Assembly (NCBI GenBank): GCA_944323955.1
Contig: CALUUK010000001.1
Location: 248,001-312,000, forward strand
Direction of reading: 5' to 3'
DNA from: Candidatus Gastranaerophilales bacterium
GTDB taxonomy: Bacteria > Cyanobacteriota > Vampirovibrionia > Gastranaerophilales > Gastranaerophilaceae
DNA length: 64,000 bases
A program made the position numbers and the translations under genes. The notes beneath the pieces are model-generated. The model was not told the origin of the DNA. It saw only the letters and a list, made by a program, of their open reading frames with translations, and ran no database searches. Positions 63,525 through 64,000 of this stretch are shown here, piece after piece (positions within the stretch are counted from its first letter, which is position 1; each line of letters starts with the position of its first letter).

Positions 63525-64000
63525 ATGTTAAAGAAAATATTTGCAGTTATATTTTTAATATGTGTGTGTTCCGGCTCGGTTTTTGCAAAAGGTGATTTTA
63601 ACGATTATTTAAAGAATATAAAGTTTCAAACGGAAAAAGCCTGGAATCCCCCTGTTTACTATTTAAGACATACATCTGAAGTTTATTTTAAAATAAAAAA
63701 AGACGGTACAATAAGCGACATAAAACTGGCAAAATCATCAAAAGTGCCGCAGCTTGATAAAAGAGCGTTAGAAACTGTTAAAAATTTACCTAAATTTGAT
63801 AAATTTCCTTCTTTTTATATAGGTGATTTTATTGAAGTTACAGTCGGGCTTACAAATTATGTATATGAAGATTTAAAAAATCCGAATGTATATCAAAAAA
63901 AGAAAAATATACGGCAAAATGACCTTATTCCCGTCAATACAAAACGTGTAAAATTTGTAAAAGTTGTTTATGATGAATTTTTTGTTCACGGTGAATCAAA
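63525..64000 (+). CDS. Secreted TonB-C-terminal-like protein (3' end outside window)
   Basis: At least 158 residues, open to the window edge. Signal peptide MLKKIFAVIFLICVCSGSVFA. Residues 45-110 (SEVYFKIKKDGTISDIKLAKSS, LDKRALETVKNLPKFDKFP) match the TonB C-terminal fold consensus (V.F.I..DG.I...V..SS..LD.AA). There is no TonB-type membrane anchor and Pro-rich linker, so it is probably a periplasmic protein rather than a classic energy transducer. GAGG-type ribosome site. The 235-nt gap upstream is AT-rich with a TATAAT at 63484. Confidence 0.75.
   Translation, partial: MLKKIFAVIFLICVCSGSVFAKGDFNDYLKNIKFQTEKAWNPPVYYLRHTSEVYFKIKKDGTISDIKLAKSSKVPQLDKRALETVKNLPKFDKFPSFYIGDFIEVTVGLTNYVYEDLKNPNVYQKKKNIRQNDLIPVNTKRVKFVKVVYDEFFVHGES

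Overview
This is an AT-rich window (roughly one third G+C by eye) with almost no intergenic space, carrying chromosomal housekeeping genes of a diderm bacterium. A TolC-family protein, an outer-membrane beta-barrel and a TonB-C-like secreted protein point to an outer membrane. The ribosomal protein S5 N-terminus, the sigma-70 factor and a set of lineage-restricted membrane proteins look most like the non-photosynthetic, gut-associated relatives of cyanobacteria (Vampirovibrionia/'Melainabacteria', Gastranaerophilales type). That placement is inference from sequence character, not a search. I see no phage, IS element, CRISPR array, rRNA or tRNA.

Layout. 1-8 kb: tail of a membrane pyrophosphatase, a radical SAM gene with a pentapeptide-repeat neighbour, an HD-domain protein, rpmB, and the dgt-dnaG-rpoD operon. 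8-14 kb (minus strand): pgi, a WecG/TagA glycosyltransferase, a split transketolase and ftsE-ftsX in one overlapping chain. 14-21 kb (plus): thiL, a 5'-nucleotidase-like enzyme without signal peptide, a Gfo/Idh oxidoreductase, pgsA, trmL, nnrD and a TPR protein, followed by a long Alu-domain-type SRP RNA gene on the minus strand. 21-26 kb: a Bax-inhibitor-1 family protein, three tandem radical SAM paralogues and a lineage-specific membrane protein preceded by a 27-codon small ORF. 26-32 kb (minus): rplI, a DUF1858 protein, then a fragment of the ribosomal spc operon (rpsE-rpmD-rplO-secY) and adk-map-bifunctional nuclease.

32-38 kb (minus): a repeat-containing coiled-coil protein and the wall/division cluster murC-murB-ddl-ftsQ. 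38-47 kb: a dicarboxylate/glutamate-type symporter, a small Cys-rich protein, pheT, a CHASE2 nucleotide cyclase overlapping recG, and a GT39-like membrane glycosyltransferase. 48-57 kb: a GT2 glycosyltransferase, a TolC-family protein, a SIS-domain sugar isomerase, a RelA/SpoT-like protein, a Tic20-like membrane protein, TPR protein, porin-like barrel and UDP-xylose-synthase-like decarboxylase. 57-64 kb: a glycogen-synthase-like enzyme with a membrane-anchoring extension, a TPR-glycosyltransferase fusion, rlmD, a CopG-like regulator and a truncated TonB-C-like protein.

Themes are envelope and glycan synthesis (mur/ddl/fts, GT2, GT39, WecG, UXS, GlgA-like, TPR-GT), translation and replication. 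The least explained content is (i) the four radical SAM paralogues with a conserved N-terminal four-cysteine motif resembling a SPASM/twitch cluster placed before, not after, the radical SAM core; (ii) the RelA/SpoT-like protein; (iii) the membrane-anchored glycogen synthase; (iv) the small-ORF/attenuator-like leader at 26.2-26.4 kb; and (v) several promoters placed so that transcripts would start at the initiation codon (candidate leaderless mRNAs).
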